34,466 bases of DNA, from assembly GCA_029227055.1 (NCBI GenBank), contig JAQXZE010000017.1, forward strand, positions 1 to 34,466, written 5' to 3'. The DNA is from Oscillospiraceae bacterium (GTDB taxonomy: Bacteria > Bacillota > Clostridia > Oscillospirales > Acutalibacteraceae). Each line of letters begins with the position of its first letter. Position 1 is the stretch's first letter. The position numbers and the translations under genes were made by a program. This document shows, piece by piece, positions 8,933 to 17,514 of this stretch. Below the pieces are notes generated by a model, which searched no databases, was not told the origin of the DNA, and saw only the letters and a list, made by a program, of their open reading frames with translations.

Positions 8933-9162
8933 GCTATCGCATGAGAAAATGCGTAAATTTTATAAAAGAGCTTAAATTAGTGCCTTTTAATTTTTTTCTT
9001 TATGTAGCTTTCATCAAATCCAAAAAAGTTATCGGATGAGCATTTTTTAGTGATATGCAATTAATTAGATATAATACATTATAAAAATTCTGCACAAAAG
9101 CATTATAAATAAAGTATCAGCTTTTCCCTTTGATGCGGCCTTATTAAGATTATCAGATGTGC
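8933..9162. repeat. Three degenerate copies of a G(C/T)TATCG(C/G)ATGAG motif
   Basis: Copies are at 8933-8945 (GCTATCGCATGAG), 9028-9040 (GTTATCGGATGAG) and 9148-9162 (weaker, GATTATCAGATGTGC). The first two follow a run of six or more A residues. The spacings are 95 and 120 bases. They stand out because their GC content exceeds the surrounding sequence. Confidence 0.45.
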
Positions 9163-9190
9163 CTCTAATTAAATTAAGATAAACTTACTA

Positions 9191-9235
9191 ACGGATAATT
9201 GTTATTTTTTTAACAATTATCCGTTTCTCTTTTTA
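9191..9235. terminator. Terminator-like hairpin, U-tract better on the plus strand
   Basis: A perfect 14-bp inverted repeat (9191-9204 and 9211-9224) surrounds six T residues. On the plus strand it is followed by TTTCTCTTTTT; on the minus strand only by TAGTAAGTTT. It sits 26 bases past the argF stop, so it probably ends the arg operon, yet its sequence better suits a plus-strand transcript coming out of the gap. Confidence 0.8.
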
Positions 9236-9249
9236 TATTATTATAAAAA

Positions 9250-10251
9250 TTAGCCTAAAGTTGCGGCAACAACCGCTTTGATGGTATGCATACGGTTTTC
9301 AGCTTCGTCGAAAACTATGGACTGTTTGCTTTCAAAGACTTCGTCGGTAACCTCCATAGCATCCCTGTCGAACTTCTCACCCATTTCCCTACCGACTACA
9401 GTTTTAAGGTCGTGATAAGCAGGTAAACAATGCATAAATACTACATTTTTGCCGGCGTTATCCATTATTGTTTTATTAACCTGATAAGGTGATAGCTCAT
9501 TTATACGCTCTTCCCAAACGCTTAATGGCTCACCCATAGAAACCCAAACATCTGTATAGACTACATCAGCGTTTTTAGTGGCTTTTATCGGGTCGGTTTC
9601 AAAGCTCAATGTTGCTCCGCTTTCTGCAGCAATTTTCTGACACTCAGCAATTAATTCCTTATTAGGAAAATACTTTTCAGGCGCACATGCCGTAAAGTTT
9701 AGTCCCATTTTAGCACAGCCGACCATAAGTGAGTTTGCCATATTAAATCGGGCGTCACCCATATAAACAAAGTTAATACCCTTTAATTTGCCGAAATGCT
9801 CTTTAATAGTTAAAAAGTCGGCAAGAATTTGTGTTGGGTGAAATTCATCGGTTAAACCGTTATATACAGGCACACCAGAAAATTCTGATAATGCTTCAAC
9901 TATTTCCTGACCAAAACCTCTGTACTCGATAGCATCATACATACGGCCTAAAACTCTTGCGGTGTCAGCAATACTTTCTTTCTTACCGATTTGAGAGCCT
10001 GACGGGTCAAGATATGTTACATTCATACCAAGGTCATAAGACGCCACTTCAAAGCTACAACGGGTTCTTGTACTTGTTTTTTCAAATATAAGAGCAATAT
10101 TTTTTCCTTCACAAAGTTTATGTGGAATACCGTTTTTCTTTTTTGCTTTAAAATCTGCAGCTAAATTAATAAGCGCCTCAATATCTGCACTTTCAAAATC
10201 AAGAAGCTTTAAAAAGCTTCTGCCTTTAAAATCTTTTCCGTTTAAAATCAT
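9250..10251 (-). CDS. argF: Ornithine carbamoyltransferase
   Basis: Forms citrulline from ornithine and carbamoyl phosphate. The 333-residue protein has the carbamoyl-phosphate site STRTR (residues 60-64), HPTQ (138-141), the ornithine-binding loop with D234 and SMG (238-240), and HCLP (274-277). These distinguish it from aspartate carbamoyltransferase. A clean AAGGAG precedes ATG. It is the last gene of the arg operon, 12 bases after argD. The catabolic isozyme (arcB) has the same fold, but the position among six biosynthetic arg genes and the absence of arcA or arcC argue for a biosynthetic role. Carbamoyl phosphate synthetase is not in this window. Confidence 0.97.
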   Translation of the reverse strand: MILNGKDFKGRSFLKLLDFESADIEALINLAADFKAKKKNGIPHKLCEGKNIALIFEKTSTRTRCSFEVASYDLGMNVTYLDPSGSQIGKKESIADTARVLGRMYDAIEYRGFGQEIVEALSEFSGVPVYNGLTDEFHPTQILADFLTIKEHFGKLKGINFVYMGDARFNMANSLMVGCAKMGLNFTACAPEKYFPNKELIAECQKIAAESGATLSFETDPIKATKNADVVYTDVWVSMGEPLSVWEERINELSPYQVNKTIMDNAGKNVVFMHCLPAYHDLKTVVGREMGEKFDRDAMEVTDEVFESKQSIVFDEAENRMHTIKAVVAATLG

Positions 10252-10263
10252 TTATAAAACTCC

Positions 10264-11424
10264 TTATAAACAGGCTTTTTTAATAACCTCAATTGCTACC
10301 TTTAAATCTTCAAAAGGAATATTTAAAGCGGGTAAAAGTCTAACCTTTGACTTAGCTTTAATCACCAAAACTCCCATTTCCATACAAGCATCAATGACAT
10401 CAGCAGCCGCCTTTTCGGTCTCAATTCCAATCATAAGGCCAAGACCGCTAACACTTTTTACACCCTTAGCACCCGACAATTCACTGAAAATATATTCACT
10501 CTTTTTAGAAACATCTTCTAAGAGTTTATCGTCAATTCGGTTTAAAACATTAAGAGCCGCTGCACAACAAACGGGGTTTCCGCCAAAGGTTGAGCCGTGG
10601 TCACCGAATTTTAAAACATCTGCTGTTTTATCACCGAGTAAGGTAGCACCAAGTGGTAAACCGCCCGCTAAACCCTTTGCAGTGGATACAATATCAGGTT
10701 GAAGGCCATAATGCATATAAGCGTATAATTTACCACTTCTGCCGTTACCGCACTGAACTTCGTCAACTATAGTTAATATATCTTGTTCGGCACAGATTTC
10801 CTTTATAGAGTCAATAAAATCTTTTTCTAAAGGTAAAACTCCGCCTTCGCCCTGAACAATTTCGAACATAATTGCAGCAATCTTATTGTCACTCACTGCC
10901 TTTTTAAGTTCTTCAATATTGTTAGCATCTACATAAATAAATCCGTCGGTTAAAGGCAAAAAATCCTTATGAAAAACCTCTTGACCTGTAGCTGCAAGAG
11001 TTGTAATCGTTCTTCCGTGAAAGCTGTTATTTAGGGTGATGATTTTATAGTAATCTGTTCCCTTTTTCTCTGCCGCATATTTTCTTGCAACCTTTATTGC
11101 ACACTCATTAGCTTCAGCACCCGAATTTGAAAAGAAAACCTTTTTCATACCAGTTTTATTAACTAGCAGTTCTGCAAGCCTTGCCGCAGGCTCGGTAAAA
11201 TACAGATTTGAAGCGTGCTGAATTTTCGATAATTGCTCTGTTACCGCAGATATCCACTCATTATCAGAATAACCAAAAGCATTAACCGCAATACCTGTAG
11301 ACATATCTATATATTCTTTACCGTTTTCGTCCTTTACTCGAGAACCTTTACCGTCTGTCAAAACAAGTGGAAAACGAGAATATGTATTCGCAATATAAGA
11401 AGAGTCTATTTCTTTAATATTCAT
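10264..11424 (-). CDS. argD: Acetylornithine aminotransferase
   Basis: PLP-dependent class III aminotransferase that converts N-acetylglutamate semialdehyde to N-acetylornithine with glutamate as donor. FFSNSGAEANECAIK (from about residue 97), the DEVQCGNGRSG segment (D221) and the Schiff-base lysine K250 in VSTAKGLAGGLPLGA are all present. The frame extends 18 codons further upstream into argB, but ATG at 11424 has a GAGGAT site ten bases before it and gives the normal 386-residue protein. The start lies 11 bases inside the end of argB, so translation is probably coupled. The sequence cannot rule out additional succinyldiaminopimelate transaminase activity, a known dual role in this family. 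Confidence 0.96.
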   Translation of the reverse strand: MNIKEIDSSYIANTYSRFPLVLTDGKGSRVKDENGKEYIDMSTGIAVNAFGYSDNEWISAVTEQLSKIQHASNLYFTEPAARLAELLVNKTGMKKVFFSNSGAEANECAIKVARKYAAEKKGTDYYKIITLNNSFHGRTITTLAATGQEVFHKDFLPLTDGFIYVDANNIEELKKAVSDNKIAAIMFEIVQGEGGVLPLEKDFIDSIKEICAEQDILTIVDEVQCGNGRSGKLYAYMHYGLQPDIVSTAKGLAGGLPLGATLLGDKTADVLKFGDHGSTFGGNPVCCAAALNVLNRIDDKLLEDVSKKSEYIFSELSGAKGVKSVSGLGLMIGIETEKAAADVIDACMEMGVLVIKAKSKVRLLPALNIPFEDLKVAIEVIKKACL

Positions 11425-12292
11425 TGTTTTTATCCTCAACAACCATTGTACCGGCACCCTCATCGGTAAGCGTCTCAATTAGTAGTGAATGTGGAACCCT
11501 GCCGTCCATAATAAACACCTTTTTAACACCGCGATGGATTGCATCAATACAGCATTCAACCTTAGGTATCATACCGCCCGAAATTACTCCAGTTTCAAAG
11601 AGCTTGACCGCATCCTTGATATCAATGTGCGGAATTAGTGATGACGGGTCATCTTTGTCCATAAGAATACCGGCTATATCTGTCATAGAAATTAAGCTTT
11701 CTGCTGAGAGCGCGCCTGCAATATACGCAGCTGCAGTATCAGCATTTATATTATAAACATTGCCGTCTTTATCGCAACCAACAGTTGACACAACAGGAAT
11801 ATAACCATTATTTAAAAGATCCATTATAGGCTTTACATTAACATTTGTAATTTTGCCTACAAATCCTAATCTGTCATCCTTAACGGTAGCCTCAATCAAA
11901 TGGTCATCAATACCTGAAATACCCATTGCTCTGCCACCTTTTGTTCCCAAAAGGTTAACAAGACTTTTATTAATTTTTCCTGCCAAAACCATCTGCACGA
12001 TTTCCGCAGTTTCTTTATCGGTAACGCGAAGTCCGTCAACAAAAACAGTTTCTTTGCCGACCTTTTTAAGTGTTTCTGTAATTTCAGGACCGCCGCCGTG
12101 AACTAAAACAACCTTTACGCCAACTAAAGACAAAAGAACGGTATCTTCCATAACCTGTTGTTTTAATTCTTCGTTAATCATAGCATTTCCGCCATATTTG
12201 ATAACGACTATCTTACCGTAATATTTCTGAATATAAGGAAGTGCTTGGGTTAACACTTCGGCACGCTGCGCGTTTGTAAGATTAAGTGACAT
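11414..12292 (-). CDS. argB: N-acetylglutamate kinase
   Basis: Phosphorylates N-acetylglutamate, the usual control point of the acetyl-recycling arginine pathway. Amino-acid-kinase hallmarks are VIKYGGNAM (K32), VLVHGGGPEI and the C-terminal GGMIPKVE. At 292 residues it carries an N-terminal helix of about 25 residues before the kinase core (through ALPYIQKYYGK). That extension is characteristic of hexameric, arginine-inhibited kinases and absent from the short insensitive E. coli type, so feedback inhibition by arginine is inferred. An AGAGGGG site precedes ATG. It follows argJ by 19 bases and overlaps argD. Confidence 0.97.
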   Translation of the reverse strand: MSLNLTNAQRAEVLTQALPYIQKYYGKIVVIKYGGNAMINEELKQQVMEDTVLLSLVGVKVVLVHGGGPEITETLKKVGKETVFVDGLRVTDKETAEIVQMVLAGKINKSLVNLLGTKGGRAMGISGIDDHLIEATVKDDRLGFVGKITNVNVKPIMDLLNNGYIPVVSTVGCDKDGNVYNINADTAAAYIAGALSAESLISMTDIAGILMDKDDPSSLIPHIDIKDAVKLFETGVISGGMIPKVECCIDAIHRGVKKVFIMDGRVPHSLLIETLTDEGAGTMVVEDKNNEY

Positions 12293-12311
12293 AATTTTCC
12301 CCTCTCACCTT

Positions 12312-13526
12312 TTAGGTTCTGTAATCGCCGTTTATTTTTACATAATCATAGGTTAAATCGCAACCCCAAGCAACTGACGAAAATTCACCGCTATTGAGGT
12401 TAACCAAAATTTCTATCTCGTTTTCAAGAAGAATTTCTTTGGCTTTTTCCTCAGAAAATTCTACGCCTGAGCCGTCTTTACAAACAATAATTTCACCTTT
12501 TGCAGATGAAAAAGAAACATCGATTTTTTCAATATCAACATTAGCACCACTATATCCAATAGCACAAAGAACTCGTCCCCAGTTAGCGTCAGCACCGAAC
12601 ATTGCAGCCTTTAAAAGCGAAGAGCAAATTACGGATTTTGAAACAAGCTTTGCATTTTCTTCAGTATCGGCGCCAAAAACCTCACATTCTAAAAGCTTTG
12701 TAGCGCCCTCACCATCTGCCGCAATCATTCTGCAAAGGTTTACATTTACAGTATTTAGCGCCTTCATAAACTCTGCAAAATCTTCACCTTCGCAGACGAT
12801 TTCTTTATTTCCTGCAAGACCGTTTGCAAGAACTGCAACGGTATCGTTAGTAGATGTATCACCGTCAATACTAAGCATATTAAAAGTTGATTTAATATCG
12901 GTAGATAATGCCTTTTGAAGCATTTCGGCACTGATTGCACAGTCAGTAGTAATGAAAACAAGCATTGTTGCCATATTGGGATGTATCATACCTGAACCCT
13001 TGGCAATACCGCCGATTTTACATTCCTTGCCGCCAACATTAAAAGAAACGGCAACTTCCTTTAAAACTGTATCGGTAGTCATAATAGCTTCTGCGGCGGC
13101 TGTACTTCCGTTATCACAAATACCGCTTACAAGTTCAGGCAATCCATTTATAATTGGCTCAACATTAAGAGGCTGACCGATAACACCTGTAGATGCAACT
13201 ATAACATCTTCAGAGGGTATATTAAGTGCCTTACCTAAATGCTCGGTTGTGGTTTTAGCAACCTCAATACCATTTGCATTGCAGGTATTTGCATTACCGC
13301 TGTTACATATAATAGCCTGTGCTTTACCGTTTTTTATATGTTCCTTTGTAACATAGATCGGCGCACCTTTTACAAGATTTGTGGTATAAACTGCGGCAGC
13401 ATTTGCGAGAGTTTCGCTGTAAATTAGCGCTAAATCACGCTTTGTTTTATTTTTTCTGATTCCGCAATGTATTCCGTTTGCCTTAATGCCCTTTGCGGCA
13501 CAAACACCGCCTGAAATAAATTCCAT
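12312..13526 (-). CDS. argJ: Ornithine acetyltransferase (glutamate N-acetyltransferase)
   Basis: Moves the acetyl group from N-acetylornithine to glutamate, recycling it; bifunctional members can also use acetyl-CoA to start the pathway. The precursor cleaves itself before a threonine: the motif KGSGMIHPNMATML places the new N-terminal nucleophile at T187, giving alpha (1-186) and beta (187-404) chains. GVIG near residue 114 belongs to the oxyanion-hole region. AAGGAG precedes ATG. Whether it is mono- or bifunctional cannot be decided from sequence; no argA is present in the operon, so bifunctionality would explain how the pathway is primed. It lies between argC and argB. Confidence 0.97.
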   Translation of the reverse strand: MEFISGGVCAAKGIKANGIHCGIRKNKTKRDLALIYSETLANAAAVYTTNLVKGAPIYVTKEHIKNGKAQAIICNSGNANTCNANGIEVAKTTTEHLGKALNIPSEDVIVASTGVIGQPLNVEPIINGLPELVSGICDNGSTAAAEAIMTTDTVLKEVAVSFNVGGKECKIGGIAKGSGMIHPNMATMLVFITTDCAISAEMLQKALSTDIKSTFNMLSIDGDTSTNDTVAVLANGLAGNKEIVCEGEDFAEFMKALNTVNVNLCRMIAADGEGATKLLECEVFGADTEENAKLVSKSVICSSLLKAAMFGADANWGRVLCAIGYSGANVDIEKIDVSFSSAKGEIIVCKDGSGVEFSEEKAKEILLENEIEILVNLNSGEFSSVAWGCDLTYDYVKINGDYRT

Positions 13527-13542
13527 TAAAATACTCCTTAAA

Positions 13543-14472
13543 TTACAATGTTAAACCTGTAGTTTTGTTAGCACCTAACACAATATTAAGACACTCAACA
13601 GCAGCACCCGAAGCGCCCTTGCCAAGATTATCATATCTTGCCGTTAAAAGTATTCTATCCTCATTACCAAAGACCTCTATCTGCATACTATCCTTATTTG
13701 ATAGTTTTGCCGCAGATAAAAATCCGTTTTCATCGTTTTGTTCTATATAGGAAACGATAGGTCCATTATATTTGTTTCGGTAAATTTCCTTAATGCTATC
13801 TATTGAAGCACCGTTTAGTAATTCGGAGGCGAAAATCGGCACAGTTACTTCCATACCGCTATAAAAATCGGACACTATAGGTGAAAAAATCGGGAGATTT
13901 TTAAGACCTGTAATCACCGACATTTCGGGTAAATGCTTATGCGACTGTGATAAAGCATACTGACGCGGTGCTGATAGCAATACTTCTGCTGTTTCTTCGT
14001 ATTCTGCTATCATTTTTTTACCGCCGCCGCTATATCCAGTTATAGAAAAGCAAGAAAGCAAAGCATCATCGCTTAAAACTCCCGCCTCAATTAGAGGATA
14101 AACTAACGCGATAAAACCACTAGCGTGACATCCCGGTACCGCAATTTTCTTTGAAGTTTTGATTTTTTCTTCAAAACTGTTGCTTAATTCCGGAAAACCA
14201 TATGCCCAGTCGGGATTTGTACGGTGTGCGGTAGAGGCGTCAATAATTACCGTATTAGGATTTTCGAGCAATGATACCGATTCCCTCGCCGCATCGTCAG
14301 GCAGACACAAAAACACAACATCTGACGAATTTATAGCCTTTTTCCTAGCATCAACATCTTTTCTTAAAGCTTCAGAAAGGGTTATAATTTCAATATCATT
14401 TCTGTTTTCAAGTCTTTCAAATATTCTAAGACCTGTAGTACCTGCACTACCGTCAATAAATACCTTTTTCAT
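13543..14472 (-). CDS. argC: N-acetyl-gamma-glutamyl-phosphate reductase, short (type 2) form
   Basis: NADPH-dependent reductase that makes N-acetylglutamate semialdehyde from the argB product. An N-terminal Rossmann motif (FIDGSAGTTGLRIFERL) and the catalytic cysteine C115 in VPGCHASGFIALVYPL are visible. At 309 residues it belongs to the shorter type 2 group rather than the roughly 345-residue type 1 found in Bacillus. The start is 20 bases inside argH, and its GGAG site is within argH coding sequence, which indicates translational coupling. The gap to argJ is 16 bases. Confidence 0.96.
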   Translation of the reverse strand: MKKVFIDGSAGTTGLRIFERLENRNDIEIITLSEALRKDVDARKKAINSSDVVFLCLPDDAARESVSLLENPNTVIIDASTAHRTNPDWAYGFPELSNSFEEKIKTSKKIAVPGCHASGFIALVYPLIEAGVLSDDALLSCFSITGYSGGGKKMIAEYEETAEVLLSAPRQYALSQSHKHLPEMSVITGLKNLPIFSPIVSDFYSGMEVTVPIFASELLNGASIDSIKEIYRNKYNGPIVSYIEQNDENGFLSAAKLSNKDSMQIEVFGNEDRILLTARYDNLGKGASGAAVECLNIVLGANKTTGLTL

Positions 14473-15844
14473 TAGTTAAAAACTCCGTAATATAATCTAT
14501 CTGTTTTTGAACAGAACTAGGACCTGTACCGCCTGCAGAAATACGCTTTGACACACAGGTTTCAAGTGATATCTCATTAAATAAATCATTATCAAACAGC
14601 GCATCAAATTCTTTGTATTTCTCAATAGGTAAGCTGTCTAGCACATATCCGTTTTTAATGCAGTAACCAACAATTTCACCAACATGCTTATATGCGGTTC
14701 TGAAGGGCATTCCTTTTTTAACGAGATAATCTGCAAGGTCGGTAGCATTTATAAAGCCTTCCCCTGCAGCCTTGTACATATTTTCTTTCAGAACCCTCAT
14801 TGTAGAAATCATAGGCGCAAATATTGAAAGACATTTTTTTACTGTATCAACCGCATCAAAAATGGCCTCTTTATCTTCCTGCATATCCTTGTTATAGGCA
14901 AGAGGTAACCCTTTAAGGATTGTTAACATTGCAAATAAGTCACCATATACCCTACCTGTTTTACCTCTCACAAGCTCTGCCATATCAGAATTTTTCTTCT
15001 GTGGCATAATGCTAGAGCCTGTTGTATAACTGTCATCAAGCTCGACGAATTTGAATTCCCAACTAGACCAAAGAATTATTTCCTCTGAAAAACGGGAAAG
15101 ATGCATCATAATTGTAGAAAAGTCTGCAAGTAATTCAACACAGAAATCGCGGTCAGACACACCGTCGATACTATTTAAGGTTATGCCGTCAAATCCTAAA
15201 TTTTCTGCTTCAAAATAACGGTCGGTATTATATGTTGTACCTGCCAGCGCACAGGAGCCGATGGGAGATATATTCATTCTACCTACGGCATCCTTAATTC
15301 TTCCAAAATCACGCAAAAGCATAAAAGCGTAGGTTAATATGTGGTGAGCAAAGGTTATAGGCTGTGCGCGCTGTAAATGAGTATAGCCCGACATTATAGC
15401 ATCTTTGTTTTCGTATGCCTTATCCTTTATTGCCTCGATAAGATTTAACAAAAGGGTGCAAATCTCGTCGCACTCAGCTCTTAAATACATACGAATATCA
15501 AGAGCTACTTGGTCATTACGGCTACGGGCAGTATGCAACTTTTTACCCGCATCGCCTATCCGCTTAGTTAATTCCGATTCAATAAACATATGTATCTCTT
15601 CGGCATCCATATCAAATCTGAGCTTTCCGCTTTCAATATCCTCTAATATAGCAGAAAGACCGTCGATTATCTCTTCAGACTCACTGCCACTTATAATTCC
15701 CTGACGGGAAAGCATTTTAGCGTGAACAATTGAGCCTGTGATATCCTGTTTATACATCCTTGAATCAAAATGAATTGAGGAATTAAAATCGTCAGCTTCT
15801 TTATCAAGGGCTTTTGAAAATCTGCCCGCCCACATTTTATCCAT
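14453..15844 (-). CDS. argH: Argininosuccinate lyase
   Basis: Cleaves argininosuccinate to arginine and fumarate, the last step of the pathway. The 463-residue protein has the fumarase/aspartase superfamily signature GSSIMPQKKNSD, with the catalytic serine in the mobile SSIMPQK loop, plus HTARSRNDQ and the TSSYTHLQ-equivalent SGYTHLQRAQP. The ribosome binding site (GGTAGG) is weaker than those of its neighbours. It follows argG by 19 bases and overlaps argC by 20 bases. Homotetramer by family. Nothing unusual seen. Confidence 0.97.
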   Translation of the reverse strand: MDKMWAGRFSKALDKEADDFNSSIHFDSRMYKQDITGSIVHAKMLSRQGIISGSESEEIIDGLSAILEDIESGKLRFDMDAEEIHMFIESELTKRIGDAGKKLHTARSRNDQVALDIRMYLRAECDEICTLLLNLIEAIKDKAYENKDAIMSGYTHLQRAQPITFAHHILTYAFMLLRDFGRIKDAVGRMNISPIGSCALAGTTYNTDRYFEAENLGFDGITLNSIDGVSDRDFCVELLADFSTIMMHLSRFSEEIILWSSWEFKFVELDDSYTTGSSIMPQKKNSDMAELVRGKTGRVYGDLFAMLTILKGLPLAYNKDMQEDKEAIFDAVDTVKKCLSIFAPMISTMRVLKENMYKAAGEGFINATDLADYLVKKGMPFRTAYKHVGEIVGYCIKNGYVLDSLPIEKYKEFDALFDNDLFNEISLETCVSKRISAGGTGPSSVQKQIDYITEFLTNEKGIY

Positions 15845-15863
15845 TATTACAACCTACCAAATT

Positions 15864-17093
15864 TTATTTTAAGCCGTTTTTAGCCTTCATTTTAGCATAA
15901 ACCTTTACGGGTAAGGCATAGAGATTTATAAATCCTGCAGAATCCTTCTGATCGTAAACTTCATCCTCGTCAAATGTAGCAATTTCAGGGTCGTAAAGTG
16001 AATACGGAGAAGTAACACCTGCATTAATCATATTACCTTTGTAAAGCTTTAAGGTAACATCACCTGTTACATACTTCTGTGTTGTCTTAACAAAAGAAAG
16101 AATTGCCTCTGTAAGAGGTGTAAACCACTGAGCGTTGTAAACGAGCTCTGCAAGCTTCTGAGCTACAAGCGATTTATAATGTGCAGTTTCTTTATCAAGA
16201 CAGATTGACTCAAGAACATTATGAGCCTTATAAAGAATGGCACCTCCGGGAGTTTCATATACACCACGGCACTTCATACCAACAAGTCTGTTTTCAACTA
16301 TATCAAGAAGTCCGATACCATTCTCACCGCCGAGCTTATTAAGTAATGTTACAAGCTCAACAGAGTCCATTTCCTTGCCGTCAACTGCAGTGGGAATACC
16401 CTGCTCAAAATGAATAGTAATATATGTAGGCTTATCGGGTGCCATCTCGGGAGATACGCCCATCTCTAAGAAGCCTTCTTTATTATATAGAGGTTCATTT
16501 TTGGGATCCTCAAGGTCAAGACCTTCGTGTGATAAATGCCAGATATTCTTATCTTTAGAATAGTTTGTCTCACGACTAATCTTAAGCGGAACATTATGAG
16601 CTTCTGCATAATCGATTTCTTCGTCTCTTGACTTAATATCCCATTCACGCCAAGGAGCAATAATGGGCATATCAGGTGCAAAAGCCTTGATTGCTAATTC
16701 AAAACGAACTTGGTCGTTACCCTTACCTGTGCATCCGTGACAAATGGCATCTGCACCCTCAGCAATAGCAATTTCTGCAATTCTCTTTGCAATAGGAGGA
16801 CGCGCAAACGCAGTACCTAACATATAATCCTCATAAAGAGCGCCTGCCTGTACACAAGGAAATACATAATCGTCAAGGAATTCTTTGGTTAAATCCTCAA
16901 TATAGATTTTAGAAGCACCGGTCTTAATTGCCTTTTCTTCAAGACCTTCAAGCTCACTCGCCTGACCGACATTACCAGATACTGCGATTATTTCAGGATT
17001 GTTGTAGTTTTCTTTAAGCCAGGGAATGATAATTGATGTATCAAGACCGCCCGAATATGCAAGAACTACCTTTTTAAACTCTTTTTTTGCCAT
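15864..17093 (-). CDS. argG: Argininosuccinate synthase
   Basis: ATP-dependent ligation of citrulline and aspartate. The N-type ATP pyrophosphatase loop AYSGGLDTS is at residues 12-20, and [14 protein letters not shown] (citrulline/aspartate site) is intact. The 409 residues are the standard length. A strong GGAGG site is placed ten bases before ATG. It is the promoter-proximal gene of the argGHCJBDF operon, reading from a sigma-A promoter whose -35 and spacer are covered by an ArgR box. Placing argG and argH first means that the last two enzymes of the pathway are translated from the 5' end of the message. Confidence 0.98.
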   Translation of the reverse strand: MAKKEFKKVVLAYSGGLDTSIIIPWLKENYNNPEIIAVSGNVGQASELEGLEEKAIKTGASKIYIEDLTKEFLDDYVFPCVQAGALYEDYMLGTAFARPPIAKRIAEIAIAEGADAICHGCTGKGNDQVRFELAIKAFAPDMPIIAPWREWDIKSRDEEIDYAEAHNVPLKISRETNYSKDKNIWHLSHEGLDLEDPKNEPLYNKEGFLEMGVSPEMAPDKPTYITIHFEQGIPTAVDGKEMDSVELVTLLNKLGGENGIGLLDIVENRLVGMKCRGVYETPGGAILYKAHNVLESICLDKETAHYKSLVAQKLAELVYNAQWFTPLTEAILSFVKTTQKYVTGDVTLKLYKGNMINAGVTSPYSLYDPEIATFDEDEVYDQKDSAGFINLYALPVKVYAKMKAKNGLK

Positions 17094-17137
17094 AATTTAA
17101 AACCTCCAGAAAGTTTTTTGTTTTGTTTTATGAATAA

Positions 17138-17166
17138 ATTATACTATTTCTTGCATAAAAATGCAA
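17138..17166 (-). promoter_or_regulatory. Sigma-A promoter of the arginine operon
   Basis: On the minus strand TTGCAT (17161-17166), a 17-bp spacer and perfect TATAAT (17138-17143) lie about 45 bases before argG. The -35 element and most of the spacer coincide exactly with the ArgR box at 17151-17166, so ArgR binding would exclude RNA polymerase. Confidence 0.88.
17151..17166. promoter_or_regulatory. ArgR box 1 (operator of the arg operon)
   Basis: A perfect 16-bp palindrome TTGCATAAAAATGCAA. With its flanking bases it matches the Bacillus ARG-box consensus CATGAATAAAAATKCAAK at 16 of 18 positions. It overlaps the -35 and spacer of the argG promoter. Confidence 0.88.
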
Positions 17167-17171
17167 GAGTA

Positions 17172-17190
17172 AATGCATAAAAACCGCATT
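17172..17190. promoter_or_regulatory. ArgR box 2 (degenerate)
   Basis: AATGCATAAAAACCGCATT has one good half (TGCATAAAAA) and a second half displaced by one base. It lies 21 bp from box 1, two helical turns, which suits cooperative binding of ArgR hexamers. Confidence 0.55.
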
Positions 17191-17204
17191 TTCGTCTTTT
17201 TGTA

Positions 17205-17241
17205 TTACATAAAAATGCATAATTCAGCATTTTTATGCATT
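17205..17241. promoter_or_regulatory. ArgR boxes 3 and 4
   Basis: Two adjacent box-like sequences: TTACATAAAAATGCATAA (17205-17222) and AGCATTTTTATGCATT (17226-17241), the latter in inverted orientation. Both carry the ATAAAAATGC core of box 1. They sit upstream of the arg promoter and could bring further ArgR hexamers or form a loop with box 1. Confidence 0.65.
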
Positions 17242-17384
17242 TTGTCCTAAAAATTCCAAAACAACAAAATATATGATACTACAAATCGCCATTAAATGCA
17301 ATATTTGTTTCGTAATTAAATTATTTAAATACATTATATAAAAATAAAAATCACACACATAATTGCGCTTTTGCTAATTTTATT

Positions 17385-17427
17385 AAAATTCACAAAATAG
17401 ATATTGGTTTTTTCGTAAAAATTCACA
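17385..17427 (+). repeat. Tandem AAAATTCACA repeats before the liv promoter
   Basis: AAAATTCACA occurs at 17385-17394 and again at 17418-17427, 33 bp apart (about three helical turns). The second copy ends just before the -35 at 17429. The TAAAAATTCA part resembles half of an ARG box. It is a candidate binding site for a regulator of the liv operon. Confidence 0.45.
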
Positions 17428-17428
17428 G

Positions 17429-17457
17429 TTAACAGATTGTATCGGTTGTGGTAAAAT
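17429..17457 (+). promoter_or_regulatory. Extended -10 sigma-A promoter of the liv operon
   Basis: TTAACA (17429-17434), a 17-bp spacer and TAAAAT (17452-17457) preceded by TGG, an extended -10. The transcript would begin about 50 bases before livJ and carry a small hairpin (ATAGGT/ACCTAT, 17468-17473 with 17482-17487) in its leader. Confidence 0.75.
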
Positions 17458-17514
17458 AGACTTCAACATAGGTCTTTATAAACCTATATAAAAAAACGAA
17501 ATGAGGAGTTTTTT

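Larger units (their letters stand above)
8605..9249. other. AT-rich intergenic region without a convincing gene
   Basis: About 645 bases separate the membrane-protein gene from the convergent arg operon. Neither strand has an ORF with a good start context; the longest hydrophobic frame is 38 codons at 8759. The region contains a perfect 12-bp dyad (8684-8713), three copies of a degenerate motif (8933-9162), A/T runs that could pair with each other (8921-8932 with 8992-9003) and a strong hairpin (9191-9224). It could hold an unannotated small RNA or the remains of a decayed gene. Confidence 0.6.

Noticed and set aside
12394-12918. A 174-codon plus-strand frame opposite argJ
   Set aside because: It lies wholly antisense to argJ, lacks a ribosome binding site and has a serine- and phenylalanine-rich composition typical of antisense frames.
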